NCBI RefSeq assembly: GCF_008632125.1
Contig: NZ_VWRN01000019.1
Location: 62,001-126,000 of the forward strand
Direction: 5' to 3'
DNA length: 64,000 bases
Origin: Cupriavidus cauae
GTDB lineage: Bacteria; Pseudomonadota; Gammaproteobacteria; Burkholderiales; Burkholderiaceae
Both the position numbers and the translations under genes were made by a program. Position 1 is the stretch's first letter. Each line of letters opens with the position of its first letter. The notes beneath the pieces were generated by a model. The model did no database searches. It was not told where the DNA came from and worked only from the letters and a program-made list of their open reading frames with translations. Below, one piece after another: positions 24,845-36,339 of this stretch.

Positions 24845-25618
24845 TTATGCCGAAGGCGCCGCGAACCACTGCCACAGGGGCCCGGCCATCAGATACGCGC
24901 CCAGCACCACCAGCACCCCGAACGCCACCCGCCGCGTCGCCTCGGCCGACAGCGGCGGCGGGAAGCGCCGTGCCGCGATCGTGCTCAGCGCGACCACCGG
25001 GAAGGCCAGCGCGGCCTGCAGCCAGACGTCGCTGGCCAGTTCGCCTTGCCAGGCGCTGTAGGCGGTGCGCACCGCCGAGGTGGTGGTGAAGACCAGGATC
25101 AGCGCGCAGCGGATCTGCACCATGTTCAGCGGCTGGCGATAGAACTGGAAGATCAGCGGCGGCCCGGAGACGCCGAACAGGCCGCTGAGCAGGCCGCCGC
25201 AGACGCCGCTGACGAAGAAGCTGCCGTCGCCGGAGCGGCTGGACAACGCGGCGGGACGCAGGGCCGCGCCGATGCCGCCGTACAGCACCACGGCGCCGAG
25301 CATCAGCTGCAGCACGCCGGCGGCGGTGCCGCTCAGGTAATGCAGCAGCACGACACCGGCCACCACCGACGGCAGGATGCCGAGCGTGGCGGCCCGCACC
25401 GCGCGCCAGTCGATATGGTGCAGCTTGCCGGGCAGCGCGAGTGCGCCGTTGGCGAGCGTCAGCAGGCTGACCAGCGCGGCCAGCGTGGCGACCGGCGCCA
25501 GATGCAGGCCGCTGGCCGCGCCCATCACGATCAGACCCATGCCGAACCCGGTCACGGTCTGGAAATAGCTGCCGAGGCCGAGCAGGGCCAGTACCGGCAG
25601 CAAGGTGTCGAGACTCAT
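24845..25618 (-). CDS. tauE: TauE/SafE family sulfite/sulfoacetate exporter
   Basis: A 257-residue inner-membrane protein with about eight hydrophobic helices and the two TauE/SafE repeats (GLGSYFQTVTGFGMGLIVMG and CGGLLSGLFGVSGPPLIFQF). In Cupriavidus necator TauE exports sulfite made by Xsc. The ATG at 25618 shares its A with the TGA stop of pta, so the two are translationally coupled. Confidence 0.9.
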   Translation of the reverse strand: MSLDTLLPVLALLGLGSYFQTVTGFGMGLIVMGAASGLHLAPVATLAALVSLLTLANGALALPGKLHHIDWRAVRAATLGILPSVVAGVVLLHYLSGTAAGVLQLMLGAVVLYGGIGAALRPAALSSRSGDGSFFVSGVCGGLLSGLFGVSGPPLIFQFYRQPLNMVQIRCALILVFTTTSAVRTAYSAWQGELASDVWLQAALAFPVVALSTIAARRFPPPLSAEATRRVAFGVLVVLGAYLMAGPLWQWFAAPSA

Positions 25619-26712
25619 CAGGACTGCGTGGCTCCCGATGATGTGGTGCCAGTCGCCGGGCCTCCAGCCATGCCCGGCAGCGCCATCTGCGCGCTGGCAT
25701 CGCCCGCTTCGAGGTCGGCGGCCTGCGCCTGCACCACGGTGACCGCGATCACGTGAAAGATGTCGTCCGCGCTGCAGCCGCGCGACAGATCGTTGGCCGG
25801 GCGCCGCAACCCTTGCAGCATCGGCCCGATCGCCACGGCGCCGCCCAGGCGCTCGGCGAGCTTGTAGCCGATATTGCCGGCCTCCAGGCTCGGGAACACC
25901 AGCACATTGGCATGCCCATGGACCTGCGAGGCGGGCAGCTTGCGCTCCGCGATCTCCGCGACGATGGCCGCGTCGAGCTGCACGTCGCCGTCGATGGCCA
26001 GGTCGGGTCGCAGCGCGCGCACGCGTTGCGTGGCCGCGGCGACCTTGTCGACGGCGGCGTGGTGCGCGCTGCCATTGGTCGAGAACGACAGCATCGCCAC
26101 GCGCGGCGTCTCCATCAGCAGGCTCTGCGCGCTGTCGGCGGCGGCCATCGCGATCTCGGACAGCGCCTCGGCGTCCGGGTCGATCACCAGGCCGCAGTCG
26201 GAGAAGATCAGCCCGCCCTTGAGCGAGTGGAAGGGCTCGCAGAACATCATCAGGAAGAAGCTCGATACCAGCCGGAAGGACGGCGCGATGCCGATGATCT
26301 GGATCGCGTGGCGCACCACGTCCGCGGTCGTATGGACCGCGCCCGCCACCGAGCCGTCGGCGTCGCCGGCGCGCACCATCAGATTGGCGAAGCACAGCGG
26401 CGCCAGCACGTCGCGCTGCGCCTGCTCGGGCGTCATGCCCCTGGACTGGCGCAGCGCCAGCCATTGCTGCGCGTAGCGGTCCCGCTGCGCGGCGCTGGCG
26501 GGATCGACCAGCTCCATGCCGTCCAGCGCGATGCCGTGCCGCTCGGCCGCATCGGCGATGCGGGCGGCATCGCCGACCAGCACGATGCGGGCGATGCCCT
26601 CTTGCGTGGCGCGCCGCGCGCCTTGCAGCACGCGCGGGTCCTCCGCCTCGCACAGCACGATGCGCCGGGGAGACGAGCGCGCGCGCTCGATGATGCGGTG
26701 GATCGCTTTCAT
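25618..26712 (-). CDS. pta: Phosphate acetyltransferase
   Basis: A 364-residue single-domain Pta (acetyl phosphate + CoA to acetyl-CoA + phosphate). Motifs are RRIVLCEAEDPRVLQGA, DGSVAGAVHTTADVVRHAIQIIG and ANVLVFPSLEAGNIGYKLAERLGGA. It lacks the N-terminal DRTGG regulatory part of long Pta forms, as in sulfonate-linked Pta. It overlaps tauE by one base. A box nearly identical to that of xsc lies about 97 bases upstream, so it likely drains acetyl phosphate formed by Xsc. The start at 26712 has only a weak ribosome-binding site; the frame to 26961 runs through the promoter and is rejected. The C-terminus carries a short Gly/Ser/Thr-rich tail. Confidence 0.93.
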   Translation of the reverse strand: MKAIHRIIERARSSPRRIVLCEAEDPRVLQGARRATQEGIARIVLVGDAARIADAAERHGIALDGMELVDPASAAQRDRYAQQWLALRQSRGMTPEQAQRDVLAPLCFANLMVRAGDADGSVAGAVHTTADVVRHAIQIIGIAPSFRLVSSFFLMMFCEPFHSLKGGLIFSDCGLVIDPDAEALSEIAMAAADSAQSLLMETPRVAMLSFSTNGSAHHAAVDKVAAATQRVRALRPDLAIDGDVQLDAAIVAEIAERKLPASQVHGHANVLVFPSLEAGNIGYKLAERLGGAVAIGPMLQGLRRPANDLSRGCSADDIFHVIAVTVVQAQAADLEAGDASAQMALPGMAGGPATGTTSSGATQS

Positions 26713-27204
26713 GGCGGGATTGAAAAGTGGGATGAAACGTACCGAAAACGGTGATATGACGGAAGGATAGGGCGGCGAGGCATTCCGGTCAACAAAAATC
26801 TCGGAAAACGGTACGTGATATGCACTAAAACGGGACAAAACAGCCCGCCACGGTGCGCTGAGGGCGCGAAAAAAGCCCCGGAACCGGGCTCCCGGGTGAG
26901 GCGATTCGCGCGGTTCGGCGGCCGGCGGGCGCTTGGACCCACGATTGCCGCCCAGTGGCACTATGGCCCGCGCCCCCGGCTGCCTACGATAGCGCTACCC
27001 AACGTGCAAGGCGTTGGCCGCCGATTGCCACCACGACGTGGCGACGGCCGATACAAGGACGCGACAGCCGTCCACTGCAAGGAGACATTGGCATGCGACC
27101 TGCTTTCTGTCTTCCCCTCCTCGAGTAGGCACCTTGCCGGTGCCTGGATCTCCGTGCCGCTCCCTGCCGCGGCACGCAACCTGTTTTTCTTGAGGAATAC
27201 GACG
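26713..27204. promoter_or_regulatory. Divergent pta / tauA intergenic region
   Basis: 492 bases without a supported gene. It holds a half-box GTACCGAAAA (26739-26748), the full box AAAACGGTACGTGAT (26805-26819), and at 26863-26892 a short GC hairpin that on the minus strand is followed by TTTTTT. The rest, up to the tauA ribosome-binding site (AGGA near 27193), shows nothing clear. Confidence 0.6.
26802..26830. promoter_or_regulatory. xsc-type box upstream of pta
   Basis: AAAACGGTACGTGAT is identical to the left side and centre of the xsc box. The right half is degenerate (ATGCAC instead of GTACCG), but the flanking AAAA is kept. Confidence 0.6.
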
Positions 27205-28215
27205 ATGCGTTGGATCGAGCGTTGGATCAAGCAGTTGGCAACGGGCGCGGTGCTGGCCGCCGCCGTGCAGACGGGCGCGCTGGCACAGCCCAGGGAAGTG
27301 GTGATCGCCTACCAGGACATGGTGGTGCCATGGCGCCATGTGCAGGACGCCAAGGAGATCGAGAAGCAGACCGGCTACAAGGTGTCGTTCCGCCAGTTCT
27401 CCGGCGGCGGCGACGTGATCCGCGCGATGGCGTCGGGACAGATCGCGATCGCGGAGGCCGGCACCTCGCCGATTGCCTCGGCCCTGTCGCAGGGGCTGGA
27501 CGTCGAGCTGTTCTGGATCCTCGACGACATCAACGCCGCCGAGGCGATGGTCGCGCGCAACGGCACGCGCATCGAGAACGTCGCCGACCTGAAGGGGAAG
27601 CGCATCGGCGTGCCGTTCGTCTCGACCACGCACTATCACACGCTGGTCGCGCTGGAGCAGGCCAAGGTCGATCCGAAGCAGGTCCGCATCATGAACATGC
27701 GGCCGCCGGAAGTCGCCGCCGCCTGGCAGCGCGGCGACATCGACGCGACCTTCATCTGGGACCCGGTGCTCGCGCGCATCAAGCCGACCGGCAAGGTGCT
27801 GCTGACCTCGGGACAGATCGCCCAGTCCACCGGCAAGGCGACCTTCGACGGCATGATCGTCAGCAAGAAGTTCGCGCGCGAGAACCCGGACTTCATGGTC
27901 AAGTTCGTCAGGATGCTGGCGGCCGCGGACGACAACTACCGCAAGAACAAGGCGGCGTGGACCGCGGATTCGCCGATGGTCAAGACGGTGGCCAGGATCT
28001 CGGGCGCCAAGCCCGAGGACGTGCCGGGCAGCATGTCGCTGTACGCCTTCCCGACGCTGGAGGAACAGGCCTCGGCGCGCTGGCTCGGCGGCGGCGCGGC
28101 CAAGGCCCTGCAGTCGGCGGCGCAGTTCCTGAAGGAGCAGGGCACGATCCAGACCGTGCTGCCCGACTACTCCGCCGGCGTCAACGCCGAGTGGGTCAAG
28201 CGGGCAATGCGTTGA
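27205..28215 (+). CDS. tauA: Taurine ABC transporter substrate-binding protein
   Basis: A 336-residue periplasmic protein with signal peptide ending near GALAQ. The mature part ([17 protein letters not shown], then [33 protein letters not shown] and [15 protein letters not shown]) is the TauA pattern of the SsuA/NMT1-like family. TauB and TauC homologues follow directly. AGGA lies about nine bases before the ATG; the longer frame to 26815 crosses the promoter. Confidence 0.93.
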   Translation: MRWIERWIKQLATGAVLAAAVQTGALAQPREVVIAYQDMVVPWRHVQDAKEIEKQTGYKVSFRQFSGGGDVIRAMASGQIAIAEAGTSPIASALSQGLDVELFWILDDINAAEAMVARNGTRIENVADLKGKRIGVPFVSTTHYHTLVALEQAKVDPKQVRIMNMRPPEVAAAWQRGDIDATFIWDPVLARIKPTGKVLLTSGQIAQSTGKATFDGMIVSKKFARENPDFMVKFVRMLAAADDNYRKNKAAWTADSPMVKTVARISGAKPEDVPGSMSLYAFPTLEEQASARWLGGGAAKALQSAAQFLKEQGTIQTVLPDYSAGVNAEWVKRAMR

Positions 28216-28271
28216 GCCGCTGTCCGTCCCTATCCGCCAGTCATTTGCCAACGACCCAACAGGGAACCGAG

Positions 28272-29048
28272 ATGGCCAAACTCGAAATCGACAACCTCAG
28301 CGTCAACTATGGGGGCGCGGGCAGTACGCAGACGCTCGCGCTGTCGCAGGTCAACCTGACCATGGAGCGCGGCGACTTCGTCGTCGCGCTGGGCGCCTCC
28401 GGCTGCGGCAAGACCACGCTGCTGTCCTGCATCGCCGGCTTCATGCAGCCGTCCGAAGGGGAGATTCGCCTCGACGGCCACGCCGTCAACGGTCCAGGCG
28501 CGGAGCGCGGCGTGGTGTTCCAGAAGCATGCCCTGATGCCGTGGCTCAATGTCGCCGACAACGTCGCGCTGGGTTTGCGCATGCGTGGCGTCGGCCGCGC
28601 GGAGCGGCTGCGCATCGCGCGCGACAAGCTGGCGCTGGTCGGGCTGGAGCACGTCGCCGACAAGCCGGTCTATCAGCTGTCGGGCGGCATGCAGCAGCGC
28701 GTCGGCATTGCACGCGCGCTGGCCAACGATCCGGCGGTGATGCTGATGGACGAACCGCTCGGCGCGCTCGATGCGCTGACGCGCGAGTCGATCCAGGCGC
28801 TGATCCTGAAGCTGTGGGCACGCGAGCAGAAGATCGTTTTCTTCATCACGCACAGCGTCGAGGAGGCGCTGTTCCTGGCCACGCGGCTGATCGTGATGAC
28901 GCCGTCGCCGGGCCGCATCGCCCACACCTACGAGCTGCCGTACGCGCGCCGCTATATCGAATGTGGCGATGCGCGCGCCGTCAAATCCGATCCGGATTTC
29001 ATTCGCCATCGCGAGGAAATCGTCGACCTGATCCATGCCACGCCATAA
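28272..29048 (+). CDS. tauB: Taurine ABC transporter ATP-binding protein
   Basis: A 258-residue ABC ATPase. Walker A is GASGCGKTT, the Q loop is in [11 protein letters not shown], the signature is LSGGMQQR and Walker B is [12 protein letters not shown], followed by [12 protein letters not shown] as in the SsuB/TauB group. It acts on the cytoplasmic face with TauC. It starts 56 bases after tauA. Confidence 0.93.
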   Translation: MAKLEIDNLSVNYGGAGSTQTLALSQVNLTMERGDFVVALGASGCGKTTLLSCIAGFMQPSEGEIRLDGHAVNGPGAERGVVFQKHALMPWLNVADNVALGLRMRGVGRAERLRIARDKLALVGLEHVADKPVYQLSGGMQQRVGIARALANDPAVMLMDEPLGALDALTRESIQALILKLWAREQKIVFFITHSVEEALFLATRLIVMTPSPGRIAHTYELPYARRYIECGDARAVKSDPDFIRHREEIVDLIHATP

Positions 29049-29058
29049 GGATAAGCCG

Positions 29059-29997
29059 ATGCCTGCCACCGTTCAGAGCCTGTCGGGCGCGCCGCGCGCG
29101 CCGGGCGCCATCGTTGCCGACGAGATGTCTTCCACCACGAACGCCGCCGCCGTTGGGTCGGTGGGGCCGGCGGGGCCGGCCGCGCCGGCACGCAAGGTCC
29201 GCACGGTCTCCGGTTACCGGATGCCGGGCGAGGGCTCCAGCTCGCGGATTTCCGCGGTCACCGTGGTGTCGCTGCTGGTACTGTGGTGGGTCGCCAGCCA
29301 TTTCGGCTGGGTGCCGCCGCTGTTCCTGCCGACGCCGGAGTCGATCGGCAAGGCCTTTGTCGATGCGTGGAACGGCAATGTGCAGGGCGGCCTGCCGCTG
29401 CTCGACCATTTCTGGGCCAGCATGGTGCGCGTGTTCGGCGCCTTTGCGCTGGCGGCCATCACCGCGGTGCCGGTCGGCGTGCTGATGGGCGTGTCGCGCA
29501 TCGCGCGCGGCGTCTTCGATCCGCCGATCGAGTTCTACCGGCCGCTGCCGCCGCTGGCCTATCTGCCGCTGATCGTGATCTGGTTCGGCATCGACGAGAC
29601 CTCGAAGGTGCTGCTGATCTTCCTGGCCTGCTTCGCGCCGATGGCGATGTCGGCGCGCGCCGGCGTGCGTTCGGTGACGATCGAGCAGATCAACGCGGCC
29701 TATTCGATGGGGGCCACGCCGTGGCAGGTGATTCGCCATGTGGTGTTGCCGGCCGCGCTGCCCGACATCCTGACCGGCATGCGCATCGCGATCGGCTTCG
29801 GCTGGACCACGCTGGTCGCCGCCGAGATGGTGGCCGCCACCGCGGGCCTGGGCCAGATGGTGCTCAACGCCTCGAACTTCCTGCGTACCGACGTGGTGGT
29901 GATGGGCATCGTGCTGATCGGCCTGATCGCCTATGGCTTCGATCTGCTGATGCGCGGCATGGAGAAGTGGCTGGTGCCGTGGAAGGGACGGGCTTGA
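29059..29997 (+). CDS. tauC: Taurine ABC transporter permease
   Basis: A 312-residue permease with about six membrane helices and the binding-protein-dependent EAA loop (INAAYSMGATPWQVIRHVVLPAALPDILTG). The start at 29059 follows AAGGA by seven bases; an ATG at 29035 would overlap tauB. The first 50 residues carry Ala/Gly/Pro repeats (GSVGPAGPAAPA) not usual for TauC. It completes TauABC. Confidence 0.93.
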   Translation: MPATVQSLSGAPRAPGAIVADEMSSTTNAAAVGSVGPAGPAAPARKVRTVSGYRMPGEGSSSRISAVTVVSLLVLWWVASHFGWVPPLFLPTPESIGKAFVDAWNGNVQGGLPLLDHFWASMVRVFGAFALAAITAVPVGVLMGVSRIARGVFDPPIEFYRPLPPLAYLPLIVIWFGIDETSKVLLIFLACFAPMAMSARAGVRSVTIEQINAAYSMGATPWQVIRHVVLPAALPDILTGMRIAIGFGWTTLVAAEMVAATAGLGQMVLNASNFLRTDVVVMGIVLIGLIAYGFDLLMRGMEKWLVPWKGRA

Positions 29998-30025
29998 TCG
30001 GCTGAGGCGCGATACCGTTGCTTTG

Positions 30026-30138
30026 CGTCCCTCTCCCCTCCGCGGGGGAGGGATAGAGGGTGAGGGCGGGGGACGGTTGGCGGATAGCGAAAGCCGGAGG
30101 CAAGACGAGCCGCGCCCGCAGCCCGACCCCCGCCCTCA
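30026..30138. terminator. Nested inverted repeats between convergent tauC and IclR genes
   Basis: A GC-rich hairpin CCCTCTCCC...GGGAGGG (30029-30060) resembles the common Burkholderiales/Xanthomonas intergenic repeat. A second perfect 12-bp inverted repeat pairs 30061-30072 with 30127-30138, the latter overlapping the IclR stop codon. It probably ends both transcripts. Confidence 0.65.
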
Positions 30139-31023
30139 GAACGTCGACGCCAGATCCCTTGCCGCCTGCTGCAGCCGCGGCACGAATTCCAGCGAACGCG
30201 ACAGCGGCGAGCGCACCGTCGGTGCATGGACCGCGAGGGCGGCCACCACCTGGCCGCGCTCGTCGCGTACCGGCACCGCGACGCAGCTGATGCCGGCGAC
30301 GAACTCCTCGTTGTCGACGCCGATCTGCTTGTGGGCGCAGCGGTCCAGCTCCGCCTCCAGCAGTTCGACATCGGTGATGGTGTTCTGCGTGAAGCGTTCC
30401 AGCGGCAGTTGCTTCACCAGCGCGCGGCGCTGCTCGCGCGGCAGCAATCCGAGCAGCAGCTTGCCGCTGGCCGAGCAGTGCAGCGGCACGTGGGAGCCGG
30501 GCTTCAAGTCCAGCCGCAGCGGCCAGGGCGCCTCCATGCGGTCCAGATACAGCACGGCGCTCTCGTGCAGCATGGTCAGGTTGACGGTCTCGCCGATGTC
30601 CTCGACCAGCCGCGACAGGATCGCGTGGCGCAGCTGGCGGGTGCCGGAGTGCGTGACGATGGCCACGCCGAGGCGGGCCAGCCGCGGCCCGACCGCATAG
30701 GCGTTGCGCGCGCCGGGTTCGCGGATCACCAGCCCGCCCGCTTCGAGCGCGCCCAGCATCCGGTGCAGCGAGGCCTTGGGCGCCTCGAAGCCCTGCATGA
30801 TCTCCGCCAGCGTCAGCGGCCGGTCGGCCGCGACCAGGAATTCGAGCAGCGCGAAGGCGCGCAGCGTGGGCGTGTCGCCACGGTCGTTGGCGGCTTCGCT
30901 GGGCGAGGGCGGGGGCGGCACCGGGGCGGGCCGCGCGGCGGCCTTGGCCGCGGCGGCCGAGTTGGCCTTGGCGGCCCCGCGCGCGCGTGGAGCGGACGCC
31001 GCGGCGGTGGTGGCGGTTTTCAA
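30136..31023 (-). CDS. IclR family transcriptional regulator
   Basis: A 295-residue regulator. A TTG start at 31023 is preceded by GGAGGA; the longer frame runs into the next gene. After a 50-residue Ala/Pro-rich lead comes the winged helix (LRAFALLEFLVAADRPLTLAEIMQGFEAPKASLHRML) and the IclR effector domain (VPLHCSASGKLLLGLLPREQR, DNEEFVAGISCVAVPVRDERGQVVAALAVHAPT). It is downstream of the EamA transporter and the AEP operon on the same strand, and convergent with tauC. Its target is unknown. Confidence 0.9.
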   Translation of the reverse strand: MKTATTAAASAPRARGAAKANSAAAAKAAARPAPVPPPPSPSEAANDRGDTPTLRAFALLEFLVAADRPLTLAEIMQGFEAPKASLHRMLGALEAGGLVIREPGARNAYAVGPRLARLGVAIVTHSGTRQLRHAILSRLVEDIGETVNLTMLHESAVLYLDRMEAPWPLRLDLKPGSHVPLHCSASGKLLLGLLPREQRRALVKQLPLERFTQNTITDVELLEAELDRCAHKQIGVDNEEFVAGISCVAVPVRDERGQVVAALAVHAPTVRSPLSRSLEFVPRLQQAARDLASTF

Positions 31024-31119
31024 AGCGATTCCTCCGTTCCGGAAAACGAGACAAAGCGATTGTACTTCCGGATGGGGTGAGCCGCCATGAGACGGCGGTA
31101 TGGCGCGGCAGGACGCCGC

Positions 31120-31196
31120 TCCTCGGACCCTCTCCTCGGACCCTACCTCTCCCCGGACCCTACCTCTCCTCGGACCCTGCCTCTGCTGGGACCTTA
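31120..31196. repeat. Imperfect tandem repeats of CTCCTCGGACC type
   Basis: Six degenerate copies of a 14-16-base unit (CCTCTCCTCGGACCCTA and variants) lie between the EamA stop and the IclR start. Confidence 0.85.
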
Positions 31197-32045
31197 CCGC
31201 GCCAGCTGCAACGTCACGATCCCCGCCAGCACCAGCGCCGTCGCCATCAGCCGCCGCCGGTCGAACGGCTCGCGCATCAGGAAGTAGCCCAGCAGCGCGG
31301 CGAAGATCACGCTCGATTCGCGCAGCGCGGCGAGCTTGGCCACCGGCGCCAGCGTCATCGCCCACAGCATCAGCGCATACGACCCGACCCGGTTGATGCC
31401 GCCGATCCACGCGCGCTTCCACTCCGTGCGCAGCAGCGTCAGCAGCGTGCGGCCGCGCCGGACCGCCGCATAGCTCGGCATGAACAGGTGCGACAGCGTC
31501 TGCAGCCAGACGATGTACGAGAACACTTCGCCGTGGCGCTTGACCGCGGTGCCGTCGATCACCGTGCCGCCCGCCAGGCACGCGCCGGCCAGCAGCGCGA
31601 AGCCCATCAGCTGCGGCGACTGCGTGCGCCAGCGCACCAGGCTGACCAGCCCGCAGCAGATCAGCGCGATGCCGGCATAGCCGCCGGGGCCCAGCCGCTC
31701 GCTGCCCATCGCCAGCAGCAACAACGCGACCATCATCGGCGCGCAGCCGCGCATCAGCGGATAGGCCTGGCTGAAGTCGCCGCGGTTGTAGGCCGCGACG
31801 AGCGACAGCTTGTAGACGACCTCCAGGCAGACCGTCGCCAGCAGGAAGGGCCAGACCGCCGGCGCGGGCAGCGGCACCACCAGCAGGAAGGGCAGCGCCG
31901 CCAGCAGGCAGAAGGTGTCGATCAGCGCCATCGACGACAGGCGGTCGCCGCCGATCTTGACGATCGCATTCCATGAGGCGTGCATCACGGCGGACAGCAT
32001 CACGGCGACGAACGCCATCCAGTGGAAGTCGGCGGGAAGGGTCAT
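31194..32045 (-). CDS. EamA/DMT family transporter
   Basis: A 283-residue inner-membrane protein with about ten hydrophobic helices in two EamA repeats (ASWNAIVKIGGDRLSS near the start; ALRESSVIFAALLGYFLMREPF near the end, the usual EamA signature). DMT transporters export amino acids or other metabolites. It lies 154 bases after phnW on the same strand and may export a product of AEP use such as alanine, but that is only inference. Confidence 0.88.
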   Translation of the reverse strand: MTLPADFHWMAFVAVMLSAVMHASWNAIVKIGGDRLSSMALIDTFCLLAALPFLLVVPLPAPAVWPFLLATVCLEVVYKLSLVAAYNRGDFSQAYPLMRGCAPMMVALLLLAMGSERLGPGGYAGIALICCGLVSLVRWRTQSPQLMGFALLAGACLAGGTVIDGTAVKRHGEVFSYIVWLQTLSHLFMPSYAAVRRGRTLLTLLRTEWKRAWIGGINRVGSYALMLWAMTLAPVAKLAALRESSVIFAALLGYFLMREPFDRRRLMATALVLAGIVTLQLAR

Positions 32046-32199
32046 GCTGGCCCTGTTGGGGAAGTGGCACGGCCGGCCCGGCAGCTCGCATCGTGCGCGC
32101 GGGCTGCCGGGGCCGGCCGGAAAGTCGATCGGTGCAATGCGTGGCGAGCGGAGCGGCGGGATCGGTGGGTTCGGTGGGATCCGTGGCGAGCGCCGCGGC

Positions 32200-33333
32200 T
32201 CAGGCCGCCTTGGCCAGCTGCGCCGCCATGTCGATCCCCATCTCCCGCAGCGTCAGCCAGATCGCGGACACCACGTTGCGCATTTCGTTGTCGTCGATCG
32301 CGCCGATGCAGCCGACGCGAAAGGTCTCGACCTGCGTCAGCTTGCCGGGATAGAGGATATAGCCGCGCTCGCGCACCTTCGCATAGAAGGTCTTGAAGTC
32401 GTAGCGGGGATCGTCGGGCGCGTGGAAGGTGACGATGATCGGCGCCTGCACCTCCGGACGCAGGAAGGGACGAAAGCCCAGCTCGCGCATGCCGTCGATC
32501 AGCGCGGCGCAGTTGCGGCGATAGCGCTCGCCGCGCACCGCTTGCCCTCCCTCGGCCAGATACTGGTCCAGCGCCGCGCGGAAGGCCGCGACTACGTGCG
32601 TGGGGGGCGTGAAGCGCCACTGGGTGGTCTTCCGCATATAGACGTACTGGTCGTACAAATCCAGCGCCAGCGAATGGCTGTTGCCCTGGCTGGCCTCCAG
32701 CACGTCCTTCCTGACCAGCACGAACCCCATGCCCGGCACGCCCTCGATGCATTTGCCGGTGGCCGCCACCAGCGCGTCGAACGGCATCGTGCGCGCGTCG
32801 ATCTCGATCGCGCCGAACGAGCTCATCGCATCGACGATCAGGCCCTTGCCGAGCCGCGCGCACAGCTGCGCGATCTCGGGCAGGGGATTGAGCACGCCGG
32901 CGCCGGTCTCGCAATGGACCTGCGCCACATGGGTGATCGACGGGTCCGCGGCCAGCGCGGCCTCGATCGCCGCGGCGCTGGCGGGCTGGTCTTCGGGAAT
33001 CGGCAGCTCGACGCAGGCGCGGCCGATCGCCTTGCAGATCTTCAGGATGCGCTGGCAATAGGCGCCGTTCTGCGGCACCAGTACCTTGCCGTCGCGCGGG
33101 ACGACATTGGCGATCGCCGCCTCGACCGAGAACGTGCCGCTGCCCTGCATCGGCACGCAGACGTGCGTGCCTTCGCCGTGCACGATGCGGACCAGATCCT
33201 CGCACAGGCTGCCGGTGATGGCGTTGAAGGCGGCGTCCCACGAGCCCCAGTCGCGCAGCATGGCTTGCTTGGTCGCGAGCGAGGTGGTCAGGGGGCCGGG
33301 CGTCAGCAGAATGGGGTCGTTGCCGCGAATCAT
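32200..33333 (-). CDS. phnW: 2-aminoethylphosphonate-pyruvate transaminase
   Basis: A 377-residue class-V aminotransferase. It converts AEP plus pyruvate to phosphonoacetaldehyde plus alanine. It opens [14 protein letters not shown], binds PLP at Lys194 ([15 protein letters not shown]) and has the length of Salmonella PhnW, where the lysine is also 194. It follows the transporter genes by 57 bases. Confidence 0.95.
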   Translation of the reverse strand: MIRGNDPILLTPGPLTTSLATKQAMLRDWGSWDAAFNAITGSLCEDLVRIVHGEGTHVCVPMQGSGTFSVEAAIANVVPRDGKVLVPQNGAYCQRILKICKAIGRACVELPIPEDQPASAAAIEAALAADPSITHVAQVHCETGAGVLNPLPEIAQLCARLGKGLIVDAMSSFGAIEIDARTMPFDALVAATGKCIEGVPGMGFVLVRKDVLEASQGNSHSLALDLYDQYVYMRKTTQWRFTPPTHVVAAFRAALDQYLAEGGQAVRGERYRRNCAALIDGMRELGFRPFLRPEVQAPIIVTFHAPDDPRYDFKTFYAKVRERGYILYPGKLTQVETFRVGCIGAIDDNEMRNVVSAIWLTLREMGIDMAAQLAKAA

Positions 33334-33390
33334 GGTCGAATCTCCTGGCAGGGGGGTGGCGGAGCGGGAATCGTGTGGTTGTTGTTGTGG

Positions 33391-35180
33391 TCAGTCGCGT
33401 TCGTCGGCGCCGCGCCAGGCCTGGGTGCGGCGCTCGAGCCAGCGCTGCAGGCCGTGGTAGGCGAGGCAGGCGCTGGCGCAGGTCAGCACGACTAGCGTCG
33501 CCATCGCGGCGGCCGGGCCGATATCGCCGGACTCGTCCAGATTGACGATCTCGACCGAGGCGAGCTTGGTATCGGTGCCGTACAGGAACACCACCGCGGA
33601 CACGGTGGTCATCGCATTGATGAACAGGTAGCGCGAGATCTCGACGATCGCGGGCAGGCAGGCCGGCACGGTCACGCGCAGGAAGGTGGTGTAGAACGGC
33701 ACCTTCAGCGAGGCCGAGACCGCCTCGAACTCGCCGTCGAGCTGCTTGAGCGCGGTCACCGCCGTCAAATGGCAGGACGCGTAGTAGTGGACGATGGTCA
33801 CCAGCACCAGGATGCCCAGCGTCTGGTACAGGACGTTGAGCGGATTGGCCGCCGGCACGAAGAAGAAGATGTAGCCCAGGCCCAGCACCAGCCCCGGCAC
33901 GCCCATCGGCAGCACCGCCATCAGCCGCACGAAGCCGCGCAGCCACGGGAGGCCTCGCGTCTTCTCCAGCAGATAGGCCGTGGTGAAGATGAAGACCGGA
34001 CCGATCAGCGCGCAGGCCAGCGCCAGCTTCAGGCTGTTGAACCAGGAAGCAACGACGCCGCCTTCCACCAGGCCGACCCGGTAGTGGTTCAGCGACAGCG
34101 AGAAGTTGTAGGGCCACAGCTTGACGAAGGACGCGTAGATCGCCATGCCCATCACGGCCACCATCAGCGCCGCGACCAGCCAGCAGAATGCCGCCATGGC
34201 GAGGTCGAAGCGGCGGCTGCGGCGGGGCACGTAGGGCACCGAGCGGGCCGACATCTGCGCCATCTGACGGCGCTGCACGCGCGCGTCGATGCAGTAGGTC
34301 ACCAGCACCGGCACCAGCAGCATCAGCGCGACCACCGCGCCCTGCGAGAAGTCCTGCATGCCGATCACCAGCTTGTAGATGTCGGTGGCCAGCATGCGGA
34401 AGTTGCCGCCGATCACCTTCGGAATGCCGAAGTCCGAGATCGCGTAGGTGAACACCACCATCGCGGCGCTGACCAGGCCATAGCGCGCTGCGGGCACGGT
34501 AATCGTGAAGAACTTGCGCACGGTGGACGTGCCCAGCGCATCGGCCGCCTCGTACAGCCGCGCATCGGTCAGCGACAGCGCCGTGATCAGGATCATCAGC
34601 GCGTGCGGGAAGGTCGCGAACACCAGCGCGCCGACCACGCCGAGCGGCCCGTAGATCTGCAGTTCGCCCATATAGGCCTTCAGCAGCCCCTGGTTGCCAA
34701 ACCAGAAGATGAAGGAGATCGCGGCCAGCAGCGACGGCGCCAGCAGCGGAATCAGCGCGAGATTGCGCAGCAGGCCCTTGGCGCCGATGCGGCTGCGCGT
34801 CAGCGCGTAGGCGAAGGTGAACGCGAGCGGCACCGTGATGGCGGTGGCCAGCGTCGATACCCAGACGCTGTTCCAGACCGAGTGCCACAGCGCGGGCGTG
34901 GCCAGGTACGTGCGGAAATGCGCAATGCCGGCCAGCGTGCCGTCGCGGTTCTGCACGCTCTTGGCCAGGATCATCACGATCGGCGCCAGCACGAAGCACA
35001 GCAGCGCCAGCGCGGCGGCCCACAGCAGCGCGTGGGCAATGCGGTCGGTCCAGTGGGTACGGACCGCACCGAAGGGGATGCCGGGCGCGGCGGAAGGGGA
35101 TAGCGGCGGCACGGGCGGGGCCGACGGAACGGGCGGAAGGGGCGGAACGGGCGGCACGGTCGCCTTGGACAGGAGCAGGC

Positions 35181-35184
<4 letters not shown>
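33391..35184 (-). CDS. phnU: AEP ABC transporter permease, two permease domains fused
   Basis: A 597-residue membrane protein with two binding-protein-dependent permease domains in tandem (residues about 70-300 and 330-590), each with an EAA-like loop (AADALGTSTVRKFFTITVPAARYGLVSA and VSASLKVPFYTTFLRVTVPACLPAIVE). It corresponds to the fused PhnU2 form of the putative AEP importer, and so replaces separate PhnU and PhnV. The N-terminus has a Pro/Val repeat (PPVPPLPPVPSAPPVPP) encoded by repeated DNA (about 35105-35160). It overlaps phnT by four bases (ATGA). Confidence 0.93.
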
Positions 35185-36290
<1,106 letters not shown>

Positions 36291-36339
36291 GGATGTGGGC
36301 TCCATCGAGTCGGACGGGGGCGCGCGTCTGGTGAATGCG

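Noticed and set aside
26961-27230. An 89-residue minus-strand frame in the pta/tauA gap
   Set aside because: It overlaps the tauA start and has no family match or good ribosome-binding site. A small RNA remains possible and is listed as a finding.
30026-30072. A mobile element or REP/BIME insertion
   Set aside because: Only one copy is in the window and its position between convergent stops fits a terminator. A genome count would be needed to call it a dispersed repeat.
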